A stretch of 64,000 nucleotides of DNA, from NCBI RefSeq assembly GCF_021018805.1, contig NC_086259.1, positions 17,007,501-17,071,500 on the forward strand, written 5' to 3'. A model generated the notes under the pieces. It worked only from the letters and a program-made list of their open reading frames with translations. It was not told the DNA's origin and made no database searches. This document shows, piece by piece, positions 46,883-57,118 of the stretch. The DNA is from Prinia subflava (taxonomy: Eukaryota > Chordata > Aves > Passeriformes > Cisticolidae). The translations under genes and the position numbers were made by a program. How positions within the stretch are numbered: position 1 is the first letter of the stretch; each line of letters opens with the position of its first letter.

Positions 46883-49800
46883 AGAACCTTTTTAAAAATT
46901 AACATATACTTTCCATTTCTTTCCCCAAAATTTTTGCTTAATAGACATATATATGCATGTCTTTATACAATGACCTTCTATTCTAGGAGCACAGCTGAGG
47001 TGCTGAGCTGTAGGAACTAATGTAATACAGTAATGCAGTATCTGGTAGCCAGCAGCTGAGGAGCAAGAATGCTCCTTTGAAAATGAGACCTGGTAGAAGC
47101 AGGAGGTCATGCTGCTGGAAAGTATTTTGGAGTGAGATCTCATAGGGATTTGCTGGGTCTTGTGCTCCCCACATTTTTCTGTGCCCTTCTGCACAGCTGG
47201 AGTCCCCCTGAATCCTGCTGCATTGCTGGGTGACTTGTGAAGGTGTTTCCTCATGCTGAGGATGTGGCTGCAGTCTGGCTCTGGCATGTTTTATATACTC
47301 TTTATAAAAATATATTTTTAATATATGTATAAATATATTTATTTATTTATAATCCCAGATATGCTCTGTATTTGCATGTCTGTGTTCATGGTTTATTGCT
47401 GACACTCTGAGAAATCAGGACTGAATTTTCAGAACCTTTCTGCTGCTGCCCTGAGGCCAGACTCCTTTTTCCCTGTGCACCCAAGTGAAGCTCTCACTGC
47501 GGCTGTTTTGGGGCAGATGTTTTAATTCCTGGTGAGAATCCCTGAACTGTCCTGAAGGGATAAATGCATTTCTCCCTGTGCTGAGTAGTTTGCCCTACAG
47601 GAGCTGATAATGACCCTGCTTAAACTGCAGCTGTCTGCAGAGATGTTCCCCACAGGCTGGTTTGGGTGAAGAGTTTCCTCTTAGTGCAAGGTCTGGGGGT
47701 CCTTTGGTAAAACATTAGCGGAGAAGTTAGTGAGGTCTCCTTGTGCTGAATCTATTCCTGTCTGTGTAGGGCTCATTTAACTGGGCTCAGGTTAGCCTGA
47801 CCTCAGAGGGAGAAGTATGTGATTCAATTGGCTCAAACCAGCCCAGCTTATTCAGATGCATACAGAGGAATAATTAATATGTAATTGGCCTGACTTCTTC
47901 AAGGGAATAGCTCTGTGTAAACAGCTCCTGTGACACCTTGGTCATCGCAGTACAATACCCAACAGCACCAGAGGCTCACCTGAAAATTCCCCTGTACCTG
48001 AGGTATTTTCCTTTAAAATACCCAAGCACATCGAGATGAACGTGTAGCATGTGGAACAGAGGCAGGGCGTGCCCAGCTGCCTCTGCAGGCAGGAGAAGGA
48101 GAGATGTGCCTGAAGGAAAGGATTGTCCATTCTGTTCCCTGCTCCCAGCACTGCCTGTGGCAGCTGTGATGATCTTAAACCTGTGTTTAATATGATCTTA
48201 ATGATTTTAAGCCTGTGTGATAACCCCAACCTTGTGGAGGGAGTGGGAGGGCTGAAGAAGAAGATGCTCAAATCAAAGCATGTTTGTATTTTTCTAGCTC
48301 TGAAGAAGTGACAGTCTGCCAGGTTTTGGGACAGAGGAAATCTCTGCATTTGGAAGATACTGGTTTCTGGAAGCTTGTTTTTGTAAACGTACAGGGTGTT
48401 GTCTTAGCTTTCCCATCTGAACAAAGTTTCTGGGATTGAAAAAGATGGGATGACTGCTTCTGTGCAGAGTCTCAGGGGGTGTGATTCCAGCTTTGGTTCT
48501 CCCCACTCTTGTATTATTTTCTCTGGCCTTTCTAGAAATAACAGGAAAGAAAGTTGGCTTTATAAAGCTAGAATTGAGATTACTTACTCTGTTCTAACTG
48601 TGGTTTATTGTAGGGGCTTGAACTTTGTGCTACAGTGACAAAAACAGGAGTATAAAACTACTGCTTCACTATTGATATGTACTAAAACATTCTGTGTTTC
48701 TCAAATCAACACTCATAACTTTCAGCAGTTTTTACCCTTAAAATGCAGTCCAGTTTATTTTTTCTGCCCTGCAAGGTGTCTTACCAGGTGTTACTGAGCA
48801 TAACTGCTGTAAGCAACTGCTAATTCACAACCTTCACTCTTCTTTAACCTCTAGCAAGAAATGATTCCCTCACTGACTCGTTTTGAACCTCAGTGAGAGA
48901 GGCATAATTCTGGTTGTGCTATAATCTCCCTTCTAAATCATGAAAATAAAGGCTGGGACGAGGCACTGTCGAGGTTTCTCAGGTTTCTATTGCTCCTGCA
49001 GGAGGCATTCCACTACCGAGGTATGCTGCTTACGGGGCATCCAAAGCTGCTCTGTCCATGTTTTCTGGAGTAATGAGGCAAGAGCTTTCCAAATGGGGCA
49101 TTAAAGTCATGGCAATCCATCCATCAGGCTTCAGAACAGGTTGGTGTTTGACATTTCGGGTTGTTCCTTCTGCCTCTCCTCTTTCCCTGCGGTTCAGCAC
49201 TCTCAAACAGAGCCCTGAGTGATTCTCTGGGGTCAGACTTTTCCTCCATTCTTTGTGGGTTATGGAAATGGAGTTCAGTGTGTTTTGTGAGAGATGTTCC
49301 CTCCAGCTCTGCCTCCTCTCCCCTGGGCAGGGCTGTCTCTGCAGTTTGTGCTTCCCTTTGTGCAGCTTTGCTGACAAACAGAACAGCACGGCCTGGCCAG
49401 TTTGAGTGTTGTGGCTCACTTGTCCTGCCTGGGAGCTTCATGTTCCCCATCACTCCTCCCTCAAAACCAGAGCTCTCTTTGTTGAGCTGCTCTGTCTTGC
49501 ATGGCAGTGTCTGCAGCAATGCCTGTCATCCTGCTTGCCTGCTGTCAATATCCTCTGATCTTTCCTCTTCTCTCCTTCCCTGTGTGCTCCTGCTACTTTC
49601 TGTTCCAAATTCTCCTCCTCCTTCATCTGAGCACTTTTTGCAGAGCCTGTCCAGGTTCCAGACTCATCTGCTGCTGCACATGCCCTCACTGCACCCCATG
49701 CCTGCCCAGAGCATTTTTTTATGTCAATGTAAATCAAATTGGCCTTTTTCATAAAATGCTACTTCCCTGAATGCTTCCCCTCCTGGGAAGGGGCCCTGTG

Positions 49801-50881
49801 ATGCACTGGGCTCTGAGAGCTTTGCATGGTCAGTGGAACCTGCCTGAGGCTTCACCTTCAGGGCCCTTCTTAGCTGTTCTCAGGTTTATGGGTAAAACTG
49901 ATTCCTGAGATTTGAGATTTAAATATTTATTTAAAGTTTTTTCTTTATTTGCAATGCTTAATTTTTGGTAGTTAGGCAATAATTCCATCGGAGAAGCCCC
50001 TGCTTTCATTCCTACATTATGCAGATGGGGTGGACAAATAGATGAAATTACAGTCTTAAATCTGTCCTAATAAAAGGCTAATCCTTCAGGAAACTAGTTA
50101 TTGAAATACTAATGTCTCTTGAGAAAGGGCAGCTTAGCACTTGGCCAACCCAAGTGAATCCTGTTCATCCTAGTTTGCCTGGCTGTGCTCAGTTGTTTGT
50201 AATAAATACTGATTGGAAACATCCACAAAATGAATCGGGACAGAATGGCAAAGTGGGGAGGAGGAAGAAAGAAAAAATGCTGGTTTGGCTGAAAGAGAGC
50301 ATTTTTGGGTAGAGCAGGGAGCCAAATGGGGCATGAACATTGTGCTTTTTGTGCAGCACAAAGTACTCGTGCTTTTCCTCCTCTTCCAGCTAAAAGCACT
50401 GGCTGCTGACCAGCTGTGGTGTTTGCTCGTCCCTGACCCAGCTTAGATCACCTCTGACTATTAATCACAGATTAATTATCTTTAAATCCAGCCCTAAACC
50501 CCCTGTGTTGTTGCCACTGCAGGTATCGAGGGCACGGCTGAGCAGTGGGACCAGCACGAGAAGGAGCTGATGGAGAACCTCCCTGCAGACACCAGGCAGG
50601 CCTATGGGGAGGAATATCTCCTGGGGCTGAGGAATTACCTGCTGCACCTGCCCTCCCATTGTGCCCCTGACCTGTCCCCTGTGCTGGCTGCTGTCCTGCA
50701 CGCTCTGCTGGCCAGGAGCCCCCAGGGCCTTTACACCCCTGGCAGGGGGGCCTACGTCCCCCTCTGCATCTTCTGCTGCTTCCCCCTCTGGTTCTACGAC
50801 TTCTTCATCAGCAAGATGCTGAGTGCTGGCTCTGTTCCAAGGCAGCTGAGGACTTCAGGAGATGAAGGCAAGAATCTCTGA
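39940..50881 (+). CDS. HSD17B2: 17-beta-hydroxysteroid dehydrogenase type 2
   Basis: NAD-dependent ER-membrane enzyme that inactivates estradiol to estrone and testosterone to androstenedione. Five coding exons (39940-40204, 45169-45381, 46221-46406, 49002-49139, 50523-50881), all joined at phase 1, give 386 residues (human 387). The N terminus has two hydrophobic segments (about residues 7-25 and 40-68). The Rossmann motif is [10 protein letters not shown], followed by NNAG, the catalytic serine in VNMSS, and YGASK with Tyr232 and Lys236, the same numbers as in human. [15 protein letters not shown] and the GFPADGELL block are diagnostic of type 2. The start has a TATA box 62 bases upstream; the in-frame ATG at 39814 lies before that TATA box and is rejected. 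The C terminus, GDEGKNL, lacks the dilysine end of the human enzyme. Confidence 0.96.
40205..45168 (+). other. HSD17B2 intron 1
   Basis: A 5-kb intron with a short TG run near 40647, a 16-base T tract (40425-40440), another T tract at 44818-44833 and one CR1 copy. No exon or RNA gene is recognised. Confidence 0.85.
43748..44306 (+). mobile_element. CR1 LINE 3' part, the longest copy in the window
   Basis: Opens with GTTGATGGCAAGCTAGATGT and AGGTGTGTCCTGGCC, continues through GAGTCCAGAGAAGGCTAC, GAATGGCTTCAGACTGAAAG and GATCAGATATTAGGAAGAAA, and ends CTTTCCAACCCAAACCATTC with repeated ATTCTGT, the CR1 3' terminal motif. The relic of the reverse-transcriptase frame is broken. Sense orientation in HSD17B2 intron 1. 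Confidence 0.9.
45169..45381 (+). CDS. HSD17B2: HSD17B2 exon 2: cofactor-binding region
   Basis: Acceptor gctttcag ends at 45168 and the donor is gtacag at 45382. It encodes [20 protein letters not shown] and then [16 protein letters not shown], the NAD-binding fold. The Gly pattern TGxxxGxG is complete across the exon 1/2 junction. Confidence 0.96.
45421..45965 (+). mobile_element. Endogenous retrovirus LTR, probably solo
   Basis: Begins TGATGTAGCAG right after ordinary intron sequence. It has a U3-like stretch with CGGTCGGTCGCC, a TATA box (TATAAAA, 45621-45627), and a poly(A) signal (AATAAA, 45687-45692) that defines a short R region, then CT-rich and A-rich U5-like sequence. The right edge is uncertain, since no clean CA end or target duplication could be fixed. 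No gag, pol or env remains: exon 3 of HSD17B2 starts at 46221. It is an old genomic copy, in sense with the host gene. Confidence 0.72.
45768..45825 (+). repeat. Three degenerate GAGCTGA..ATCACT repeats inside the LTR
   Basis: Copies start at 45768, 45789 and 45806. The block is bracketed by a 9-base inverted repeat, GCAAGCTTA (45758-45766) and TAAGCTTGC (45826-45834). Confidence 0.8.
46221..46406 (+). CDS. HSD17B2: HSD17B2 exon 3: NNAG to catalytic serine
   Basis: Acceptor ctcttcccag ends at 46220 and the donor is gtgagc at 46407. It encodes [20 protein letters not shown] through [11 protein letters not shown], holding the structural NNAG motif and the catalytic-site serine. Confidence 0.96.
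46407..49001 (+). other. HSD17B2 intron 3
   Basis: A 2.6-kb intron. It contains a 44-base A tract and an AT-rich stretch at 47300-47352. Nothing coding is recognised. Confidence 0.85.
46836..46879 (+). repeat. Uninterrupted run of 44 A
   Basis: A pure mononucleotide tract in HSD17B2 intron 3, by far the longest in the window. No retrogene body precedes it. Confidence 0.97.
49002..49139 (+). CDS. HSD17B2: HSD17B2 exon 4: active-site Tyr/Lys
   Basis: Acceptor ctcctgcag ends at 49001 and the donor is gttggt at 49140. It encodes [20 protein letters not shown] and on to HPSGFRT. Catalytic Tyr232 and Lys236 are intact. Confidence 0.95.
49140..50522 (+). other. HSD17B2 intron 4
   Basis: A 1.4-kb intron, notably C/T-rich between 49160 and 49700, which produces a long but low-complexity open frame judged non-coding. 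Otherwise featureless. Confidence 0.85.
50523..50881 (+). CDS. HSD17B2: HSD17B2 exon 5: substrate-binding C-terminal part
   Basis: Acceptor ttgccactgcag ends at 50522. It encodes [20 protein letters not shown] through to GDEGKNL and TGA (50879-50881). [13 protein letters not shown] matches the conserved YTPGKGAY block. The hydrophobic [14 protein letters not shown] precedes a short divergent tail. Confidence 0.95.
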
Positions 50882-51525
50882 GGTGTCCCCTGGTGTTTCT
50901 CTCACCGGGTGGGGTAGCTGGGAAGAACTCTGTACAGACTCTGCTGCTTATTGTGCTTTAAGTTGCATTGACACCATGTTGCAAATCTTTGTGTTGAGAG
51001 TAATGTTTGGGAAAAGCAGTGGATAAACATAAATAGAAAGCTGTTCCCAGATGGGGCATTTTTTGAGGGGTTTCAGTGTTTTCCTGTTGTCTTCGTATCC
51101 TGCTTTCTGTGTAAGGTACCTCATGAAATTATATAATTCCTGTCTGCTTCTAAAGGCATCACCAGCACACAGAGATGCAGAACATGTTTTGTTAAAGCAA
51201 AACAAAAACCCCTAGAGAGTTACCAACCTTAAATCTTATAAGAAGTTAAATATATTCCTGTTGTTAAAGAGACTTAGAACTGTGTAATCCAAGTCTTTTT
51301 CTCTACAGCTTCAGCCTAATATGTTTGGGGTCTGGTGTTTTCATTCTGTTGCTGTTGAACCTGAGAAATTATTGTCCTTTTCCCCCAAGTTTTGTAATGT
51401 ATAGTTTTAAAGTTTGTAATGTGTTCTCTTTGCTAGAATAAGCAATATGCATTAGTTGGTGGGGGGGATGAATGCAAACAGATCAAGATCTTTATGAAGA
51501 GAGAAACCATTTCCTTCCTACAGTA

Positions 51526-51531
51526 ATAAAA
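51526..51531 (+). terminator. HSD17B2: Candidate HSD17B2 poly(A) signal (proximal)
   Basis: AATAAA 645 bases after the stop codon, followed by a GT-rich stretch (GTGGGTGTATC). A second AATAAA at 52565-52570, followed by GGTTGTGACTTTTTGTCTCG, would give a 1.7-kb 3' UTR. Both are plausible. Confidence 0.5.
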
Positions 51532-52488
51532 ATAGTCAAAGTGGGTGTATCAGCTGCTAATTTGATCTGTCAGGGTCATTCTGTACACTGCCTGTATATC
51601 CCTGTGCTTATCTAATTGTTAGTAAACTCTGATGTCACTTCTGCTTTTTGTACAATTTCTTGCTTATGTTTGGGTTTACAAAGAATTCATGTTTTTGCCC
51701 ACTTTTCCTCATACCTTCTTATGTCTCCCTGTGCTTTTGGGGGGAGCTTGTGCTCACTTGTCTGAGATCAGCCACTCTTCATGTGGCTTTGCTGGAGTCC
51801 AGTGTCCAATTTCTGATGGATTTGGGTTGCTCCCCTTCCCTAATTTCACTCCAGGAGCACTAGGTGCCCTCCCTGATGCCCCATACCATAAACCCCTCAG
51901 CAGTGGCAAGTGTTTGGGGACTCATCTGTATTTTCCCTATCCTATTCCCTTTTTACATTTTCTGTCACATCCTTGAAAGGCTGTGATATTTTGAAGGAAA
52001 TCCTCATCCTTCCAACTCCCATGGTTTGGCCATGTGTCCTGTCTTTGACAAGATGCATTTCTTTTCCAGTGATGAAAAACTAAAAGTGATCACATTGTGA
52101 GCTTTAAGTGCAGGCACATTCACAAATTTTTCCTTTCCTTTCTGAGCAATTTCTAACTCTTCTGTCCTAATCCTACTTGTGTGATGTGCTCTTGCACCCA
52201 ACTGGACAAAATCACAATTTAATTTGCAGCTATAGAATTTATTCCATCACTGTCCTGTGTCTGTTACCTCAGTGCAAGACTCCTGTAAATGCACAGAGGA
52301 TGCTCAGGCCACCTTTTGAATCTGTGCTGCAGCTGGGAGAACCCTCCTGTCCTGTACACTTTGTCACAATAGCTGCTTTTTCTTCTGAGGTCACCTGGTG
52401 GGTTTGTATCAGCAGCCTGGTTGCAGAATTTTGCTTTCCTTGGAGAAAGTGTACTCAATGTTTTGAACTCAGGAAATCTGAGACTATT

Positions 52489-52505
52489 TCTCTCTCTCTC
52501 TCTCT
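52489..52505 (+). repeat. Short CT microsatellite
   Basis: About eight TC units, just upstream of the distal HSD17B2 poly(A) candidate. Confidence 0.85.
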
Positions 52506-55500
52506 TTTCCAGTTTCTTCCTTGATCTATTTCCCCAATTTTTTAATGTGTCAGCAAAAATGTGTAATAAAACCCAATAATGTTTAATAACCAGATGGTTG
52601 TGACTTTTTGTCTCGTCTCAGCCTTTTGTGCTTTTTGGGGATCAGAGCTGCATCCCCTCCCTTGCTCCCACAGCAGGAGAGCACTGAGGGGAAGGGGCTG
52701 GGAGCTTTTCCAGGGCAGAGGGATGCCCTGTTTTGGGCAGGGTGTGATCGCAGGGGCTCAAAGGCAGCTCCTGGGGAGCTGGAGGGAAAGGTGAGTGGAG
52801 CTGGGGCTGTGCTGGTGGCAGCCTGGGAGTTTTGGCTGCCTCCAGGGAGCCTCCCTCTCCATCGTGAATGGAGGTGCCTGTTTTTCCCTTCACGCCCAAT
52901 TTGGGTGTAAATGCTGTGGGCTGGAATTTTGCCCTTAGGCAGCTGTACAACCGAAATTTGTCTCTGCAGTCAGTCAGCTGCTTTGCCTAGCAATCTCCAT
53001 AACGATCTTTAATTGTTGCTTTGTTATTTGGCTGTGGTTATAAAATGTATTTTTTTTTTCTCCCCTTGACTTTCCTAATAGGTATATTATCTTGCACATT
53101 GCAGACATACTAAATTAGGCATTTACTTGGAAGTTTTGACTTCATTTTATTTTAACATTTATTTCCCAGGAAATTTCTGTTCTAAATAGTCATTTTATGT
53201 TTCTTCACCTAACTACAAAGATACTTCAGCAGGTCTCTAATAATTGTGATATCAAAGATTTTTATTGTTTTGTTCCTACAGGGATCTTGCTTTGTGTTTT
53301 AAAGAGAATTCTGTTGTAACACATTATTGAATTATGTGTCCCTTAATGGGCTGTAGTATTAGAAGTAAATTTATTTTGCTAATAGTTTTCATTGCAAATA
53401 ATCCCAGAGTGGCAGAACTGCAGGATAAATTAAAGGTGTTTGTGGCCAAGAAGCCCACGTGGATGTTGGTGCTGACACTGACTCAAGCTCTCCAGGACAA
53501 ATGTCTGGGTGTTAGGGTCCTTTGCTAGGCATAAAGGCTGATCTGATACAAAAATATTTGGGGTGTGGGAAGAGAGGATGTTGAGTTCTAGCAGTGGAAA
53601 CTGTTGTATTAAAAACCCCAAACCAATCGTCGTGATTTGGGCCTATTTTCAAAGGTAAGATTTTTTAAAAATACACCTGGTTTGAAAAAAAGCATCTGAG
53701 AAACTGAAGGAATTGGCTGTGGCCCTAAAAAAGGATGGTGAATAATAGTCTAAAAGATCACTTAATGCCCACAGTAATCAAGTGTGTATATATGACAAAC
53801 ACTTATATGTGTACAGCGTAAAAAGGGGTTATAAACTGTGGAAATCATGATTAAAGAACAGGTTTTGTAGACATCCCTCTGATCCAGCCTCTGGGATGAA
53901 GTTTGTGACCAAGAAGTAAATGGTGTTGGATGCTTTTCACAAAGGAATTCCCTGGTTGGTGTCCTGGGGGTCCCTCTCCTGCTCTGCATTCCTGCCACTC
54001 CCTCTTCCTTCTTGTGAGGACCTGATTTGAAGATATGCAGCTTTGGGGAGGCAGAAGGTGAGTTACAAAGCAATTTGTTTTTACAACTTTTTTTACTCTG
54101 GCTCCATTTCCCCTCTTTATGGGGCCCCTGATGACAAGCTCTGCCTGATGTATGCCTGCATCACTGCAGGTTGGGGAAGATGGGTAAAATATTGTGCATT
54201 TTTGTGGTTGTGTCACTGACTGGCCGTGGTGGGGAAGTTTTGGTGGCCCCTTGCCAAAGGACCAACCCTGCATTTCATGGAGGGTTAATGTGTGGGACTG
54301 CCCATGTGGCTGGGGGTAAGGAAAAGGGCTGAGAAAGTTTGAAGTGTGCTCAAATGAGAGCTCTGACAGGGGGTTTGGGTTGGATAGCAGGGGTGGTGTA
54401 GGAGAATGAGGAGCTCCAGGCCACTCAGGGACAAGGTTTCACCCTAAAACTGCTTTCAAGTGCTTTAGGAGGTTGGTCAGACCCATTTTTTTCATAGGAG
54501 AGGCCAAAAAAGCAATGGGGAGAAAGGTAATAGTCATTTTGTCTAAATCAATGAGCATGAACAGAAATGTAATTATTTCTAAACTAAAGTATTTCAGATT
54601 GTGCCAGTTTGAGTCCCTGCTATCTTCAGAAAAGAGGGAATAATTTCCACATTCCTCTGGCATGTATGAAGGGTTTTTTCTTTATGCTTGCATATGAAAA
54701 GTTTTTAGGACTTTTGTGTGTATTTTTTGTTTCAAGTGGATGCTTCCAGGGACCTTTCAGGCCTCAGTGAAGAGAAAACGCTCTGGTTTTGCTGTATATT
54801 TACTCTCTTGGGCAAAGCATTGCAGAGGTACAACCAAAATGGGTCACATTTCATTTGCTTGAGGCCAAGAGTCCACACGAAGCCATCACACCCATCTGGG
54901 CACCAATCATATTTGCAGCGTGTTTGGGACAAATGTGTGAATTTTGATATTTTTCCTAAAGAGACTGATTCTGGAACCTTTTCTGGGTCACAGTGTTGTC
55001 TGTTTTACCCTGTTTATGTCTGTGTTTTGAAAGTCAACTGGATTCCTAAAGTGATGCAACCCCCGAGGGCATTGTGCATCAGAGTCATCACATTTCTAGG
55101 AACGCTCAGAGAAATTGAATTGGAATCCAATTCACGCAGGCTTCAAAGGAAAAGGGTTCAAGCAAAAAATCTTGGCGCTTGTGAGGACATTGGGTGGGGA
55201 AAATTTTATTTTTTATTTTTTAAATTTTTTTCTCCTGAAAGCGTGAGGATACATAAATGGAAAGTGTTGCCACTGCCAGGAAACACCCTGCACAAAAGTG
55301 TCCTGGGGTGCCATCAGCTCCTGACAGAGTTTGTCAGCTTGTGCAGGGCTCCCTGGGATGCAGCCACCATCCAGGCAGGATTTCTATAGCCAATGCTTTT
55401 GTCAGTCAAGCTGAACCTCAGAGCTGTTGCTCTTCAATTATAGATGAATTCTGGCAACCTTGAGGCAGCGGGCTTTTACCATAGCAGGAGAGGTAATTGC

Positions 55501-56681
55501 TTTTACTTTTAAAGCGTGACCAAACCATAAATCAAGAATCACTGACATCTCGTGAAAGGAGGCGAGTTTTAAATCCCTTTAATAGGATAAATGGGTTTAA
55601 AGCATGTTGTATAGGTCATTGTAACCCAAGCTAATGAATCTGACTTTAACAACCTGTATGAAAGTAATTAAACTGATATAAACAGTCTCCACAGGTTTCA
55701 TGCCTGGAATATGTAGGTTAAATGATCCAAGTTTATATCTTATATCTGTTCATATGGTTGCCTGTAGCTCTGGAAAGAGCACTGAACAAGCTGGAAACTA
55801 ATCCTGGGAGCTAAGAATTTGGGTCTCAGTGTCTGCCATGAGTGAGAAAAGGGGGGACAGCTTGGGGGTCAGAGGATGGCTCTCAAATCCTGGTGGAGCC
55901 AGCATGGCCTTTACTACCAGTCTGCTAAATCTGGAGAGGCCTGGAGGTGCAGAGTGTGCCTCTTTCCACAGAGCCCTCAGAAATGACCTGTTATTAGAGC
56001 ATTTTTCCTCTGAGTTGTGCATTCTGGCCATGTTTCCCTGATTTGAGACTTGTCCCTCCTGGTATCGAAGGACGCATTTCAAAAGAAGCTCCAGAATATG
56101 GAGCAAAGATCAAGGGATGTGAGGATGAAAGATATCAAGAAAACAAAATGATAGTGACTGGTATAAAGGGAAGGAAGGAAGGAAGCAAGAAGGATGATTC
56201 TCAGGAAATGGGTTTGAGCAGATTTGTCACACTCTGGGTCAGGTTGACCTACCCACTGTCTTCCACCTCCTCCTTCAGCACCTGACTTTTTAAAGTGTCA
56301 TTGAAGAGGCTGTGACCTGTGCTAATTTTACTTACTTTGAATTCTTACATTTCTTGTTCTTGTAGCATCCCCTCCCACAAAGAAAGAGGACACGGGGTGT
56401 TGTGGTGAGGACAGGGGTGGGTGCTCCGAGCTCGACCTGCTTAGGGTGTAATGGGAGACACAAGTCTTGTATTTCCACATCCCTGTGAAAGGGGAGATGT
56501 TGGTGAAGCATTGCACTCCCACCCTCAGCCCACACAAGCCTGGCAGTGCTGAATTCTTTGCTCTCCTTCTTTGGGGTAAAGAGTATCACAGTGTATTTGG
56601 TTTCATCATGGAAAAAAGAAATTTTTGGCCTTCAGCCATAGTAACTTACATCTCAGCAATATGGGAGGGAAGGCACTGCTG

Positions 56682-56699
56682 CCTGTCTGTCTGTCTGTC
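56682..56699 (+). repeat. Short CTGT microsatellite
   Basis: Four perfect CTGT units and a partial one. Intergenic. Confidence 0.85.
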
Positions 56700-56967
56700 A
56701 GGGCTTCCTGTGGGCTTGCACTGCCAGCAGCCAGTGCCTGCACCAATCCACTGGCGTGTGTGGAAATCTCTGGTGTGTTCATGGCACAGCCAACAAATCC
56801 CTCAGGATGAGGATGGTGTGTCAGAGAATGGCCTGAGGATGATTTATTCCCCTGCTGTGTGGGCAAGTCCTATCTTTCTGGACAAAGGGTTAGGGATCAG
56901 TGTGTTGGCTTCTGTGTGTCTCAGAAAGCATCTTTTTGCCTTTATTTCTCAGAAAAACTCCATTCCT

Positions 56968-57118
56968 AGAATCACAGAATCGTTTGGGTCAGAGAGGACC
57001 TTTACAGCTCATCCCATTCCACCCCTGCCATGAGCAGGGACTGACCCAGGTTGCTCAGAGCCCCATCCAACCTGGCTTCCAGGAATGGGCATCCACAACT
57101 TCTCTGGACTGCCTGAGG
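56968..57118 (-). mobile_element. CR1 LINE 3' fragment
   Basis: Reverse-strand CR1 end: AGAATCACAGAATCGTTTGG, CCACCCCTGCCATGAGCAGG, CCATCCAACCTGGCTTCCAG and GGGCATCCACAACTTCTCTG. Same broad subfamily as the intron 1 copy. Confidence 0.85.

Noticed and set aside
49161..49754. 197-codon open frame in HSD17B2 intron 4
   Set aside because: It arises from C/T-rich sequence (Ser/Leu/Pro runs) and is in a different frame from the preceding exon. It is explained by composition.
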